The translations under genes and the position numbers were made by a program. The notes beneath the pieces were generated by a model. The model had not been told where the DNA came from, made no database searches, and saw only the letters and a list, made by a program, of their open reading frames with translations. 64,000 bases of DNA, taken from the NCBI GenBank assembly GCA_958428235.1, contig CAUAFG010000001.1:191500-255499 (forward strand). The letters are read 5' to 3'. The DNA is from Faeciplasma sp900553675. GTDB taxonomy: Bacteria > Bacillota > Clostridia > Oscillospirales > Ruminococcaceae. Shown here in pieces: positions 25,843-34,516 of this stretch (positions within the stretch are counted from its first letter, which is position 1; each line of letters starts with the position of its first letter).

Positions 25843-27402
25843 ATGCTCGAATTTTTGCCAATCATCATACCGGCTGTCGTAATAATTGCGCTTATTGCAT
25901 TTTTTATTTCCGCGGGCTACGTAAAAGCCCCGCCGGACACTGCGCTTATCATATCCGGTCTGCGCAAAAAGCCCAAGATACTCATAGGAAAAGCCGGATT
26001 TAAGGTTCCTTTCTTTGAAAGAGTCGACCGCCTGTCGCTGAAGCTTATCCCGCTGGATATTAAAACAGGAGACGCTGTTCCCACCGCCGACTGCATCAAT
26101 ATCTACGTTGATTCGGCGGTAAACGTAAAAGTCAGCCCCGATTCCGAATCTATAAACATTGCCGCACAGAACTTTTTAAATAAGACTATTGACGATATCG
26201 GCAAGATAGTCGGCGAGGTTTTAGAGGGTAACATCCGTGAAATCATCTGCACCATGCGCCTGCGCGAGCTTATCGGCGACAGAAAAACCTTCGTCGAAAA
26301 GGTCTCCGAAAACGTAATCCCCGACCTTAAGCGGATGGGCATAGAGCTTGTAAGCTTTAATGTTCAGAGATTTTCAGACGCTAACCACGTTATCGACGAT
26401 CTGGGTATCGACAACATCTCGCAGATTAAAAAGGACGCTGCCATCGCCAAGGCAAACGCAGATAAAGAGGTTGAGATTGCCCGCGCGCGTGCATCCAAAG
26501 AAGCCAACGACGCAAAGGTTCAGTCGGAGACCGAAATCGCCATCAAGCAAAACGAGCTTGAAATAAAAAAGTCGGAGTTGAAAAAGGGCGCAGACATCAA
26601 GCAGGCAGAAGCCGACGCCGCTTACAAAATTCAGGAAGAGGAGCAGCGCAGAACGGTTGAAATCACAACCGCAAACGCCAACCTTGCAAGGCAGGAAAAG
26701 GAGCTTGAGCTGAAAGAGCGCGAGGTTTACATTCAGGAAAAGACCCTTGAAGCTTCTATCATGAAGGAAGCCGAAGCCAAGAAATACGCCGTTCAGCAGG
26801 CTGCTGAAGCAGACCAGTACGAACGCCAGAAAGTTGCCGAGGCTGAGCTGTTTGAGCGCATGAAGCGCGCCGAAGCCGAAAAGTACGAAGCCGAGCAAGA
26901 AGCCGAAGCTAAAAAGGCTCAGGCGGAGGCAGAAAGATTTGCCAAGGAGCAGGAGGCAGAGGCTGTAAAGGCGGCAGGCTTGGCAGAAGCTGAGGCAGTC
27001 GCTGCAAAGGGACGTGCCGAGGCGGAAGCCATCCAAGCCAAGGCAGAAGCGGAAGCCGCAGGTATTCTTAAAAAAGCGGAAGCCATGAAGGAATACGGCG
27101 ACGCTGCACGCCAGCAGATGGAGCTGGATACCTTAAAGGTCTACTTCGAGCAGCTTCCCAAGATTGCCGAGGCTATCGGTCAGGGCTATTCAAATGTCGA
27201 GTCTATCAAGATGTTCGGCGGCGAGTCCTCTCAGCTTGCCGGCAACATTATGACCTCTATCACTCAGGTGTCGGACGGCTTAAAGGAGTCCACCGGATTC
27301 GACGTTCAGTCGCTTTTGGCAGGATTCTTAGGCGGAAAACTTGCAAGCGCAAACGCCGGTGACGGTGCAAAGGCTGAGTCGGATGCCTCAGAAAACAGCT
27401 GA
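25843..27402 (+). CDS. flotillin-like SPFH-domain membrane protein
   Basis: A 519-aa flotillin homologue. An N-terminal TM segment (about residues 4-25) is followed by an SPFH/band-7 domain. A long coiled coil of Ala/Glu/Lys heptads (EAEAKKAQAEAERFAKEQEAE-like, about residues 200-420) comes next, then a C-terminal flotillin region (MELDTLKVYFEQLPKIAEAIGQ). Such proteins oligomerise in membrane microdomains and affect fluidity and protein clustering. GGAGG 7 nt upstream sets the start at 25843. Unlike Bacillus, no NfeD-type gene is next to it. Confidence 0.92.
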   Translation: MLEFLPIIIPAVVIIALIAFFISAGYVKAPPDTALIISGLRKKPKILIGKAGFKVPFFERVDRLSLKLIPLDIKTGDAVPTADCINIYVDSAVNVKVSPDSESINIAAQNFLNKTIDDIGKIVGEVLEGNIREIICTMRLRELIGDRKTFVEKVSENVIPDLKRMGIELVSFNVQRFSDANHVIDDLGIDNISQIKKDAAIAKANADKEVEIARARASKEANDAKVQSETEIAIKQNELEIKKSELKKGADIKQAEADAAYKIQEEEQRRTVEITTANANLARQEKELELKEREVYIQEKTLEASIMKEAEAKKYAVQQAAEADQYERQKVAEAELFERMKRAEAEKYEAEQEAEAKKAQAEAERFAKEQEAEAVKAAGLAEAEAVAAKGRAEAEAIQAKAEAEAAGILKKAEAMKEYGDAARQQMELDTLKVYFEQLPKIAEAIGQGYSNVESIKMFGGESSQLAGNIMTSITQVSDGLKESTGFDVQSLLAGFLGGKLASANAGDGAKAESDASENS

Positions 27403-27458
27403 TTTTTGTAATATTCTGTAGATATTATACCGATTGTAATGTAATTTGCAGAACGTAT

Positions 27459-27490
27459 ATCCCCGCAGATACCCTCTGTGGGGATTTTTG
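27459..27490 (+). terminator. terminator after the flotillin gene
   Basis: AUCCCCGCAGA pairs with UCUGUGGGGAU around a 5-nt loop, followed by UUUUG. Confidence 0.8.
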
Positions 27491-27501
27491 TGCCGTGCCG
27501 G

Positions 27502-27530
27502 TTGAAAAATTGCCGAAAATGTGATACAAT
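27502..27530 (+). promoter_or_regulatory. promoter of the metallophosphoesterase gene
   Basis: TTGAAA at 27502-27507, 17-bp spacer, TACAAT at 27525-27530. Confidence 0.65.
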
Positions 27531-27575
27531 ACTACATTATACTATTACAACATTTCATCCCGAAAGGAACCCATC

Positions 27576-28400
27576 ATGAAAAAAATTCACAAGATAATAG
27601 CGGCGGTGATAGCGGCTGTTGCGGCGGCTATACCTTACTTTTACTGGGAGAACAACTCCCTCACCGTATCAAGCTACACCTACGAAACCCCGAAAGCCGG
27701 AAAGGAGTTCGACGGCTTTAAGGTGGTTCACATCTCCGACCTTCACAACAAGCGTTTCGGAAAGAAAAACAGCCGTCTTATTAAGCTCATCCGCGAGCAG
27801 TCACCGGATATAATAGTAATTTCGGGAGACATCGCCGATTCGCGCCACACCGATATAGGCGCGGCAGTTGAGTTTGTTTCCGAGGCTTCCGGGGTCGCAC
27901 CGGTATATTACACCACCGGCAACCACGAGTGCAGATTTTCATCTGAGAAGCTTGACCGCCTTATTTCGGGAATCCAAACCGCCGGAGGATTCGTTCTTTC
28001 AGACGAAACTGCGGTCATAGACTGTAATGGTGAAAAGCTTTACATCACAGGTCTGGCGGATTCATCACTTCATTCCGACATACTTGACGATATTATGCCG
28101 CAAGCAACCGAAAGCATCTCCCTGCTGATATCCCATCAGCCGCAATATATAGACCTTTACACGCAGTCCGGTGCGGATATAACCTTCTGCGGACACGCCC
28201 ACGGCGGGCAGTTCCGCATTCCCGGCGTCGGCGGATTTATCGCGCCCGGTCAGGGGTTCTTCCCCAAATACACCGAGGGTATGCACTATCGCGGTGAAAG
28301 CGCGGTTGTCATAAGCCGCGGGCTTGGCTCAAGCATTATTCCATCAAGAATCAACAACCGCCCCGAGGTAGTTGTTGTGACAATAAAGAGCGCAAATTAA
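27576..28400 (+). CDS. calcineurin-like metallophosphoesterase, membrane-anchored (YkuE/YaeI-like)
   Basis: A 274-aa binuclear-metal phosphoesterase. An N-terminal hydrophobic segment anchors or exports it. The five family motifs are visible: ISDLHN, SGDIADS, TGNHE, LLISHQPQ and GHAHGGQ. Relatives include YkuE of Bacillus and UDP-diacylglucosamine hydrolase-like enzymes acting on membrane or wall precursors; substrate unknown here. GAAAGGA lies about 8 nt before the ATG. It has its own promoter and stands alone. Confidence 0.9.
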   Translation: MKKIHKIIAAVIAAVAAAIPYFYWENNSLTVSSYTYETPKAGKEFDGFKVVHISDLHNKRFGKKNSRLIKLIREQSPDIIVISGDIADSRHTDIGAAVEFVSEASGVAPVYYTTGNHECRFSSEKLDRLISGIQTAGGFVLSDETAVIDCNGEKLYITGLADSSLHSDILDDIMPQATESISLLISHQPQYIDLYTQSGADITFCGHAHGGQFRIPGVGGFIAPGQGFFPKYTEGMHYRGESAVVISRGLGSSIIPSRINNRPEVVVVTIKSAN

Positions 28401-28462
28401 TTGTGCGCGGCTATTTGTTTATTTCATCCTAATACAGCGGGGTTATTTTAGATAATTTTGGA

Positions 28463-28491
28463 TTGACTTTTGTGCTGACTTGTGTTAAAGT
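28463..28491 (+). promoter_or_regulatory. promoter of the ACT protein/hom genes
   Basis: TTGACT at 28463-28468, 17-bp spacer, TAAAGT at 28486-28491, giving a leader of about 85 nt. Confidence 0.55.
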
Positions 28492-28582
28492 GTATTTATA
28501 GCAAATACATCTGTATGTTATTTGAATACTTACAGAGTCGGAAATCATAATCACATTTACAATATCAAAGCGAGGAATACTC

Positions 28583-29020
28583 ATGAGCGAAAAGTTTGTT
28601 GTTGTCAGAGCGGATGTTTTGCCTGAGGTTATCTTAAAGGTAATCGAAGCAAAAAGGATGCTTGCCATCGGCGAAGCAAGAACATCGACTGAAGCCTGCC
28701 GCGTCGTTGGGATATCGCGCAGCGCATATTACAAATATAAAGACTGCGCATTTATCTACAACGAGGAAACCAATTCGGGAATAGTAACCTATTTCTTCAC
28801 CTTAAAGGACAAGGCAGGGGTTTTCAGCGAGGTTCTGGCGTGTCTTTACAACAACGGCGCGAATATTCTTACCGTCAACCAGAATATCCCGATAGATTCC
28901 ACCGCCACCGCGACGGTTACAGTCAGGTTTGAGGCGGGAAGCAAAGACTTTCAGCTTGTCCGCGAGCAGCTTTCCGCACTGAGCGGAGTTGTTAAGGTCT
29001 CGGTATCATACGGCAAATAA
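28583..29020 (+). CDS. HTH-ACT domain protein (PheB-like, UPF0735 family)
   Basis: A 145-aa protein. The N-terminal third has a small helix-turn-helix-like segment (STEACRVVGISRSAYYKYKD). From residue 65 on there is an ACT domain (YFFTLKDKAGVFSEVLACLYNNGANILTVNQ-like start), the fold that senses amino acids. Family members often lie beside hom, as here (44 nt upstream), which points to a regulatory role in aspartate-family amino acid synthesis. That role is inferred from position and domain. No enzyme motif. Confidence 0.87.
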   Translation: MSEKFVVVRADVLPEVILKVIEAKRMLAIGEARTSTEACRVVGISRSAYYKYKDCAFIYNEETNSGIVTYFFTLKDKAGVFSEVLACLYNNGANILTVNQNIPIDSTATATVTVRFEAGSKDFQLVREQLSALSGVVKVSVSYGK

Positions 29021-29064
29021 GCTTTGATATCGCCGTTACTATATTCAGAATGGAGAAATAATAT

Positions 29065-30312
29065 ATGTCATCAACAACCAAAATAGCGGTTATGGGCTTC
29101 GGAGTGGTAGGCTCGGGAACCGTCGAGCTGTTAGATAAAAATAAGGATGTTATTAAAAACCGCTGCGGTCAGGAAATCGAGGTAAAATATATTCTCGACC
29201 TGCGCGATTTCCCCGACAGTCCATATAAAGACAAGCTTACAAAAAGCTTTGAGGACATTTTGAACGACCCCGAAATAACGGTAGTCGCCGAGCTTATGGG
29301 TGGCAAGACCTTTGCCTACGACTACACCAAAAGGCTTTTGCAAAAGGGAGTAAGCGTTGTAACCTCGAACAAGGAGCTTGTTGCGACATACGGCGCGGAG
29401 CTTTTAAAAATCGCCAAGGAAAACGGCTGCAACTATCTGTTTGAAGCAAGCGTCGGCGGAGGAATACCCATAATCCGCCCGCTCCACCAGTGCCTTGCCG
29501 CAAACCGCTTTTCCAAAATCGCGGGAATCCTCAACGGCACCACCAACTACATTTTAACCAAGATGATATACGACCAGAAGTCGTTTGACGAGGCTTTGGC
29601 TCAGGCACAGTCTTTAGGCTACGCCGAAAAGGACCCCTCTGCCGACGTTGACGGTCACGACGCTACAAGAAAGCTTTGCATATTAGGCTCTTTGGCGTTT
29701 GGCAAGCACATCTATCCCGAATACGTCCACTGCTCGGGTATCAGGGAAATTACTCTTGACGATGTTGAGTACGCCGAAAACGCCGGCTATGCCATCAAGC
29801 TGATAGGTCTTATAGAAAACACCGAATCGGGAATTGTGGCAACCGTCTGCCCAAGACTTGTAAGCATAAACAATCCCCTTTCCGGTGTTAACGACGTCTT
29901 CAATGCCATAATGGTAACCGGCGACGCTGTAGGCGAGGTTTTGTTCTACGGCAGGGGCGCAGGCAAGTTCCCCACCGCCTCGGCTGTTGTAGGAGATATT
30001 ATCGACGCCGTTAAGCACAAGGGCAAGGAGATAATCTCGCTCAACTGGTCCGACAGCGACTCGCGCGAGTTCATCCGCCGCTACAAGACCGCTCCTGTAA
30101 GGGTGTATGCAAGGATAAGGGCTGTTAACGCCGACCGTCTTAAGGAGCTTATAACAGGTCTTTTCGGATATGTAGACTTTATTCCCAGAAAGCACCGCTC
30201 CGAAAACGAGCTTGCGTTTATCACGCCGATGATGATTGAATCGGAGATCGACGAGCGACTTGCGGAGATTTCAAAGAGCGCAGAGCTGAAAAAGAAGATT
30301 AGACTTTTGTAA
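29065..30312 (+). CDS. hom: homoserine dehydrogenase
   Basis: A 415-aa NAD(P)-dependent enzyme that reduces aspartate semialdehyde to homoserine, the branch to threonine and methionine. The Rossmann motif is GFGVVGSGTVELL. The catalytic domain has GILNGTTNYILTKM and the Lys/Asp block YAEKDPSADVDGHDA. The C-terminus is a short ACT-like domain for feedback control. GGAG precedes the ATG. It follows the HTH-ACT gene, forming a two-gene unit ended by a hairpin at 30317. Confidence 0.96.
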   Translation: MSSTTKIAVMGFGVVGSGTVELLDKNKDVIKNRCGQEIEVKYILDLRDFPDSPYKDKLTKSFEDILNDPEITVVAELMGGKTFAYDYTKRLLQKGVSVVTSNKELVATYGAELLKIAKENGCNYLFEASVGGGIPIIRPLHQCLAANRFSKIAGILNGTTNYILTKMIYDQKSFDEALAQAQSLGYAEKDPSADVDGHDATRKLCILGSLAFGKHIYPEYVHCSGIREITLDDVEYAENAGYAIKLIGLIENTESGIVATVCPRLVSINNPLSGVNDVFNAIMVTGDAVGEVLFYGRGAGKFPTASAVVGDIIDAVKHKGKEIISLNWSDSDSREFIRRYKTAPVRVYARIRAVNADRLKELITGLFGYVDFIPRKHRSENELAFITPMMIESEIDERLAEISKSAELKKKIRLL

Positions 30313-30316
30313 AATA

Positions 30317-30351
30317 TTACCGCCGTCCGATAGTATGTCGGACGGCGGTAA
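30317..30351. terminator. hairpin after hom
   Basis: TTACCGCCGTCCGA and TCGGACGGCGGTAA form a perfect 14-bp stem with a 7-nt loop. The following U tract is weak on both strands, slightly better on the minus strand, so it may act bidirectionally. Confidence 0.7.
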
Positions 30352-30435
30352 CTATTCCATCTTATATAATTTGCGTGGTTTGGATTGGTGTGTTATCATC
30401 TTCTTCGGGTGAAGCGATTTACAGGCGAATAATTT

Positions 30436-30717
30436 TTACAGATTGAACAGCTTGCTATGCGAGCCTGTTCGCACCAACGTTAAAATAAGCATATCATCCT
30501 GAATCTTGTAGATTAAAAGCCAGTCAGGTTCAATGTGACATTCTCTGTGACCTTTATAATTGCCCTTTAGCTGATGGTCTTTGTTTTTAGGTGGCAAGGG
30601 TTCGCCGTTGGCGAGCAGAATAATAATCTCTTTCAGCTTGTTCAAGTCCAAGCCCTGCTTTTGGGCAAGCTTGAAGTCCTTTTTAAAAGTAGGCGTTCTT
30701 TCAATCTCATACTTCAT
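30436..30717 (-). CDS. YafQ-type RelE-superfamily toxin
   Basis: A 93-aa mRNA interferase-like toxin. The C-terminal block HRECHIEPDWLLIYK followed by LVRTGSHSKLF is the YafQ signature with the conserved His and acid residues. YafQ relatives cleave mRNA on the ribosome. The gene overlaps its antitoxin by 4 nt (ATGA), the classic toxin-second arrangement. Catalytic residues look intact, so it is likely active. Confidence 0.88.
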   Translation of the reverse strand: MKYEIERTPTFKKDFKLAQKQGLDLNKLKEIIILLANGEPLPPKNKDHQLKGNYKGHRECHIEPDWLLIYKIQDDMLILTLVRTGSHSKLFNL

Positions 30718-30932
30718 GAATTAAGCTCCTCGAAAAGCTCATCAACAGAGCCGAATCTCTTTGCGCTTGGGTCGGTGAGCATTCTGTCCGCTTCCTCCAT
30801 AGCTTCAAGAGTTTCTTTGTTGGGTATTTCATAAAACATCGAGCTGAAAAAGTCGATAAAGGCTGCAAGCTGCTTTTCATCAAGGCTGTCAACAATCTTG
30901 TATGCCAGTTCTCTTGTACGTATAGTACTCAT
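30714..30932 (-). CDS. antitoxin of the YafQ-type pair
   Basis: A 72-aa partner encoded directly before the toxin with a 4-nt overlap. It is acidic at the C-terminus (TDPSAKRFGSVDELFEEL), as expected for a segment that wraps the toxin. No obvious ribbon-helix-helix of the DinJ type is seen at the N-terminus, so the DNA-binding mode is unclear. AAGGAG lies 9 nt before ATG 30932, preferred over an in-frame ATG at 30965 that lies at the -10 box. Confidence 0.75.
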   Translation of the reverse strand: MSTIRTRELAYKIVDSLDEKQLAAFIDFFSSMFYEIPNKETLEAMEEADRMLTDPSAKRFGSVDELFEELNS

Positions 30933-30953
30933 AATAATCAACTCCTTGATTTG

Positions 30954-30982
30954 ATTATATCCCATTCTATTCGGGTTGTCAA
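30954..30982 (-). promoter_or_regulatory. promoter of the toxin-antitoxin operon
   Basis: Minus strand: perfect TTGACA (30982-30977), 17-bp spacer, perfect TATAAT (30959-30954). Confidence 0.85.
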
Positions 30983-31097
30983 GATTATTATGTCCATTGC
31001 GTCAAACTAATCCCGCACTAAGATATCATCCGTTAATGTTTTGAGATGCCCGCCGTCCTTAAGAACAGCACCCACTTCGTGATCGGTTCAGGTAGCT

Positions 31098-31517
31098 TTA
31101 AATTTCAATGCTGATTATCTCCTTTCCCTCCGCCTTAGCCTCTTTTGCCACATTGTTATAGTAGCTTTTAACGCCGTTCTTATAAACAACCGCGATATCG
31201 CATTTATTCATCATCCATCTGATTTGCTTAATCTCCTTAAAAAGCAGTTCCGCTTCTTCTATCTCTTTGGGATAGACTCCGATGCAAAACGACACCGGCT
31301 GAGATTCGCTTGTCATAACCTCATAGCATATTATCGACGGATATTCGCGCTTCAGCTCTTGCAGAGCGGCAACAACGTGCATATAAAAATACCCTTTGTC
31401 GCCTATATAAAAGGTTTTGGCACCGCGCTCGACAATCAACTGCCTGATTAAATCCTTAACAGGCTTGTAAGCCACTGATTTAGGTGCTGTTGCCTGTGCA
31501 AAAATTGATACAGTCAT
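31098..31517 (-). CDS. SLOG/Rossmann-like small protein, function unknown
   Basis: A 139-aa protein. It has the layout of small SLOG-like (DprA/LOG-type Rossmann) proteins common in Firmicutes: FYIGDKGYFYMHVVAALQELK, then a strand with CYEVM, then CDIAVVYKNGV and a final GKEIISIEI strand. Such proteins may bind nucleotide ligands; no reaction can be assigned. AAGGGA lies about 9 nt before ATG 31517, while the frame upstream has no SD and crosses the promoter. It is divergent from the XRE regulator gene and its promoter carries a dyad, so the regulator probably represses it. Confidence 0.65.
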   Translation of the reverse strand: MTVSIFAQATAPKSVAYKPVKDLIRQLIVERGAKTFYIGDKGYFYMHVVAALQELKREYPSIICYEVMTSESQPVSFCIGVYPKEIEEAELLFKEIKQIRWMMNKCDIAVVYKNGVKSYYNNVAKEAKAEGKEIISIEI

Positions 31518-31546
31518 AATTATATTCCCTTTATAATAATTTATTT

Positions 31547-31559
31547 GACCTATTAGGTC
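31547..31559. promoter_or_regulatory. operator dyad GACCTATTAGGTC
   Basis: A perfect 13-bp inverted repeat just downstream of the leftward promoter, and overlapping a TTGACC that could be a rightward -35. Probable site for the divergent XRE regulator. Confidence 0.5.
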
Positions 31560-31568
31560 TATAAAATT

Positions 31569-31597
31569 ATTATAACATATCCGAATCGGATATACAA
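31569..31597 (-). promoter_or_regulatory. leftward promoter with embedded operator TATCCGAATCGGATA
   Basis: Minus strand: TTGTAT (31597-31592), 17-bp spacer, TATAAT (31574-31569). A perfect 15-bp dyad occupies 31578-31592, filling the spacer. A protein bound there would block polymerase. Confidence 0.65.
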
Positions 31598-31632
31598 TAC
31601 ATATATTGCATATATTTTGAGAGGTTATGAAA

Positions 31633-31983
31633 ATGGGAAAGCACAAATCCGACATCGATTACGGCATTATCGGGGCAAGAGTAAAGGAATTAAGAAAAGC
31701 CAAGGGCTTAACGCAGGAGCGCTTAGGTGAGCTTTCGGGGATAGAGCCGAGCAACATTTCCCACATAGAGCGCGGCGCGGCAAAGCTGAGTCTGCCTACT
31801 CTGATATCCATAGCAAACGCCTTGGAAGCAACGCTTGACGAAATCGTCTACGGCAATCTGAGTAAAAGCTACCACGTCTCATTCGGGCTTATAGACGAGC
31901 TTTTGTCCGACTGCTCCGATGAGGAGATAATCGCCGTTGCCGAAATGATAAGAACCACCAAGAAAATACTAAGAAAGCAATAA
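31633..31983 (+). CDS. XRE-family transcriptional regulator
   Basis: A 116-aa regulator with an N-terminal Cro/CI helix-turn-helix (IGARVKELRKAKGLTQERLGELSGIEPSNISHIERG) and a C-terminal helical region probably for dimerisation. ATG 31633 is chosen because GAGAGG is 8 nt upstream, against 2 nt for the ATG at 31627. It is divergent from the SLOG-like gene across a region with two perfect dyads, and is likely to control both directions. Confidence 0.9.
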   Translation: MGKHKSDIDYGIIGARVKELRKAKGLTQERLGELSGIEPSNISHIERGAAKLSLPTLISIANALEATLDEIVYGNLSKSYHVSFGLIDELLSDCSDEEIIAVAEMIRTTKKILRKQ

Positions 31984-31986
31984 AAC

Positions 31987-32030
31987 AACCCCGCACTGAG
32001 GAGCTATGTCCTTCGGCGCGGGGTTAATAT
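31987..32030. terminator. bidirectional terminator
   Basis: AACCCCGC pairs with GCGGGGUU, with an inner GAGG/CCUU pairing. A U-rich tail follows on both strands (UUGUUUUAUU on minus). It lies between converging genes. Confidence 0.7.
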
Positions 32031-32037
32031 TTATGAT

Positions 32038-33459
32038 TTATATGCTTTTCGAGATGTCCACTGTCCTTGAGCAAAGCTCGGCTGCTTCCGATTCGCTGTG
32101 GGTTATCATCAGAACGGTTTTGCCATCGGTAAGCCGCTTAACCTGCGGAAGGATGTATTCGTGCAGGGTTTCGTCGTCTATGCCCTTAAAGGGCTCGTCA
32201 AGGATGACAGTTCCCGCTCCACACAAAAGCGCTCTGGCGATGGCTGCGCGGCGTTTTTCACCTCCCGAAAGGGTTTCGCTCGGCTTGAAGATAAGCTCGT
32301 CGGTGAATCGAAAGGCTTTAAGGGTTTCGTAGGCTTCCTGCGGGTCTGCCCCCGCGATTGCAAGGTTGCCCAGCGCGTTTAAGCAGCCTATCAGCCTGTC
32401 TTCCTGAAAAACAAAGCCAAGGCGTGATGGTCTTTCAACCCTGCCCGATTCCTGCCTTTCAAGCCCTGCCGCAATACGTGCAAGAGTGGTTTTGCCCGCA
32501 CCCGACATACCCATAACTGCGGTATGCTCTCCCGCAGCAATTATCAGGGTAACGCCGTTCAAAACGGTTCTTTCGCCAAAGCTCTTGCTAACGTTTTCAA
32601 GGCTTATACCTTCCGCCGCCGTTATGCTCTGAGATGTCTGACGTTTGGCGGAAGCATTAAGAAGCTTTTCGGAATACGCCCTCTGCGGTATGCCATTCAC
32701 CCGCCTTAATATCAGCATTATCAGTTTTTCAAAGGCTGTGCTTATAAGTATGATCGCCGCCGTCCACGCTAAAAGCTCGCCTGTTTCAAAATAGAGCTTT
32801 GCGCGGTAAAGCCGCTCGCCGATTGAACCCGAGGATATTCCTATAACCTCTGCCGCGACTCCCGACTTCCAGCAAAGCCCTAAAGCCACCGAACAGGCGG
32901 AAATCACAAAAGGCATAAGCGAGGGCATATAGATATACACAATCCGCCTTCCAAGGCTGATGTTAAACACCTTTGCCATCTCCAAAAGCTCTTTGTCAAC
33001 GCTTTCTATTCCCTTTAAAATGTTAAGATATATCACCGGAAAGACCATCAAAAAGGATATAAAAACGCTGAGATTTTTGCTTCCGAACCATATAATCGCA
33101 AGTATTACAAACGAAGCCACCGGCGTTGACTTTATTGCCGAGGTTATGGGCGACAGCAGTATCTTTACCGCCTGAAGCCTTGACGACACCGCCGCCAGAA
33201 CGCTTCCCAAGATAAAAGCAAGCGCAAAGCCGGAGGAGATCCTTACAAGCGAAAAGCCAAGCGAGTGCCACGTGTCCGCCTTGAAAATCATCTCAATAAA
33301 GACCTGTGCCACCTTGATTGGCGTGGCAATTATCAGCTCCGAACCAATGCGTAAAGCCACAGCCTCCCAGACTGCTATCCAGAAGGCTATGGCTGCTATT
33401 CTTAAAATGAGCGTTTTGTGCTTTTTGAAAAAGTTACTTGATGTAATAGAAGGCTTCAT
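32038..33459 (-). CDS. fused permease-ATPase of a nitrate/sulfonate/taurine-type ABC importer
   Basis: A 473-aa fusion. The N-terminal half is a SsuC/TauC-like permease with about six TM helices and the EAA-type loop (ELLEMAKVFNISLGRRIVYIYMP-like). The C-terminal half is an ABC ATPase: Walker A GMSGAGKTT, signature LSGGEKRR, Walker B TVILDEP, switch His in MITHSE. Two-gene permease and ATPase units are normal in this family; a single chain is unusual. The ATG at 33459 lies inside the 3' end of the binding-protein gene (26-nt overlap) with GGAGG 11 nt upstream. Substrate may be a sulfonate, taurine or thiamine-precursor-like molecule; not resolvable. Confidence 0.85.
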   Translation of the reverse strand: MKPSITSSNFFKKHKTLILRIAAIAFWIAVWEAVALRIGSELIIATPIKVAQVFIEMIFKADTWHSLGFSLVRISSGFALAFILGSVLAAVSSRLQAVKILLSPITSAIKSTPVASFVILAIIWFGSKNLSVFISFLMVFPVIYLNILKGIESVDKELLEMAKVFNISLGRRIVYIYMPSLMPFVISACSVALGLCWKSGVAAEVIGISSGSIGERLYRAKLYFETGELLAWTAAIILISTAFEKLIMLILRRVNGIPQRAYSEKLLNASAKRQTSQSITAAEGISLENVSKSFGERTVLNGVTLIIAAGEHTAVMGMSGAGKTTLARIAAGLERQESGRVERPSRLGFVFQEDRLIGCLNALGNLAIAGADPQEAYETLKAFRFTDELIFKPSETLSGGEKRRAAIARALLCGAGTVILDEPFKGIDDETLHEYILPQVKRLTDGKTVLMITHSESEAAELCSRTVDISKSI

Positions 33460-34516
33460 CAGGAAGCTGTCCTCCAACCGACTTGGGGTCGCTGTTGAAT
33501 AGCACCTCAAGGTACTTTTCAATGCTTAACTTCATGTCTTCGCCGGTGAGCGAAACTATATTGCAGTAAGGCAGAGCCTTTTTAGCAACGCCCTCGGCTA
33601 CTATATCGTATTTTCCGACAAGTGCAGCCGCACCATCGTTATCGGTGTTTACATATTCAACCGAAGCGGCATACTCCTCCAAAAACTTTTCAACGGTTTC
33701 GGGATGAGCCTCCAAAAACTCCTTCTGAACAACGGTAACGCCTGTTACAAGCGAGCTGCCGTCGGTCTTTTCCCACTCCTCGGTAAGATCAAGAGCTATT
33801 CTTATCTTGTCGTTTTTGGTCATTGCAACCGTTACATAGGGCTGAGGGAGAACCGCAACTGCATTTTCTGCACCTTCAAGCATAGCAGCAACCTCGGTTG
33901 CCTCCGACTTGAACTCAACGGTAACGTCCTTTTCGGGGTCGATGCCGTTCTGCTTTAAAATGTGATTCAAAACATATTCGGGAGTTGTTCCCTTGCCGGT
34001 GGAGTAGATGGTTTTGCCCTTTAAATCCTCAACCGAGCTGATGGTTTCGCCGGTTTCTACAACGTAGAGAACGCCCAGCGTGTTGATATTTATAACCGCA
34101 ATCTTGCCCTCGGTCTTCTTATAAAGGACGGATGCTAAGTTGCAGGGAACGTTTGCGATATCAGCCTCGCCGCTTACAATAAGGGGAACGATTTCGTCTG
34201 CTGTTCCGTAGATGGTTACATTATATGAACCCTCGGAAGCACCGCTTTCAGAATTGTCCATCAGCTTAACCATGCCCATGGTGGTAGGACCCTTCATAGA
34301 GGCGATGTTTATTCCGACATATTCAACCGCAGCGTCCTCATCTGTAGCATCGGGGATGTACGTATCGTCGTCGGCGTTGTCGTCATTGTTTTCGGAAACC
34401 GGATCGGTGACCTCAGGAGCTTTAACGTCTGCATCGGGGGCAGGTTCGGCTCCGCAGGCAGACAGGCAGGTAATTGCCATCACCATGCAAAGCATAAGTG
34501 CAAGTATTTTTTTCAT
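33434..34516 (-). CDS. ABC transporter substrate-binding lipoprotein (NMT1/SsuA-like)
   Basis: A 360-aa lipoprotein with a LSAC lipobox, an acidic linker, then a periplasmic-binding-type II fold. The region with GKTIYSTGKGTTPEYVL and VLPQPYVTVA is typical of the NMT1/TauA/SsuA group. It captures the ligand outside and delivers it to the fused permease-ATPase encoded next. It overlaps the regulator gene by 4 nt upstream and the transporter gene by 26 nt downstream, so the three are translationally coupled. Confidence 0.88.
   Translation of the reverse strand: MKKILALMLCMVMAITCLSACGAEPAPDADVKAPEVTDPVSENNDDNADDDTYIPDATDEDAAVEYVGINIASMKGPTTMGMVKLMDNSESGASEGSYNVTIYGTADEIVPLIVSGEADIANVPCNLASVLYKKTEGKIAVININTLGVLYVVETGETISSVEDLKGKTIYSTGKGTTPEYVLNHILKQNGIDPEKDVTVEFKSEATEVAAMLEGAENAVAVLPQPYVTVAMTKNDKIRIALDLTEEWEKTDGSSLVTGVTVVQKEFLEAHPETVEKFLEEYAASVEYVNTDNDGAAALVGKYDIVAEGVAKKALPYCNIVSLTGEDMKLSIEKYLEVLFNSDPKSVGGQLPDEAFYYIK

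Noticed and set aside
26374..27036. Minus-strand open frame of 220 codons
   Set aside because: Antisense to the Ala/Glu/Lys coiled coil of the flotillin gene, which leaves the opposite frame open by composition.
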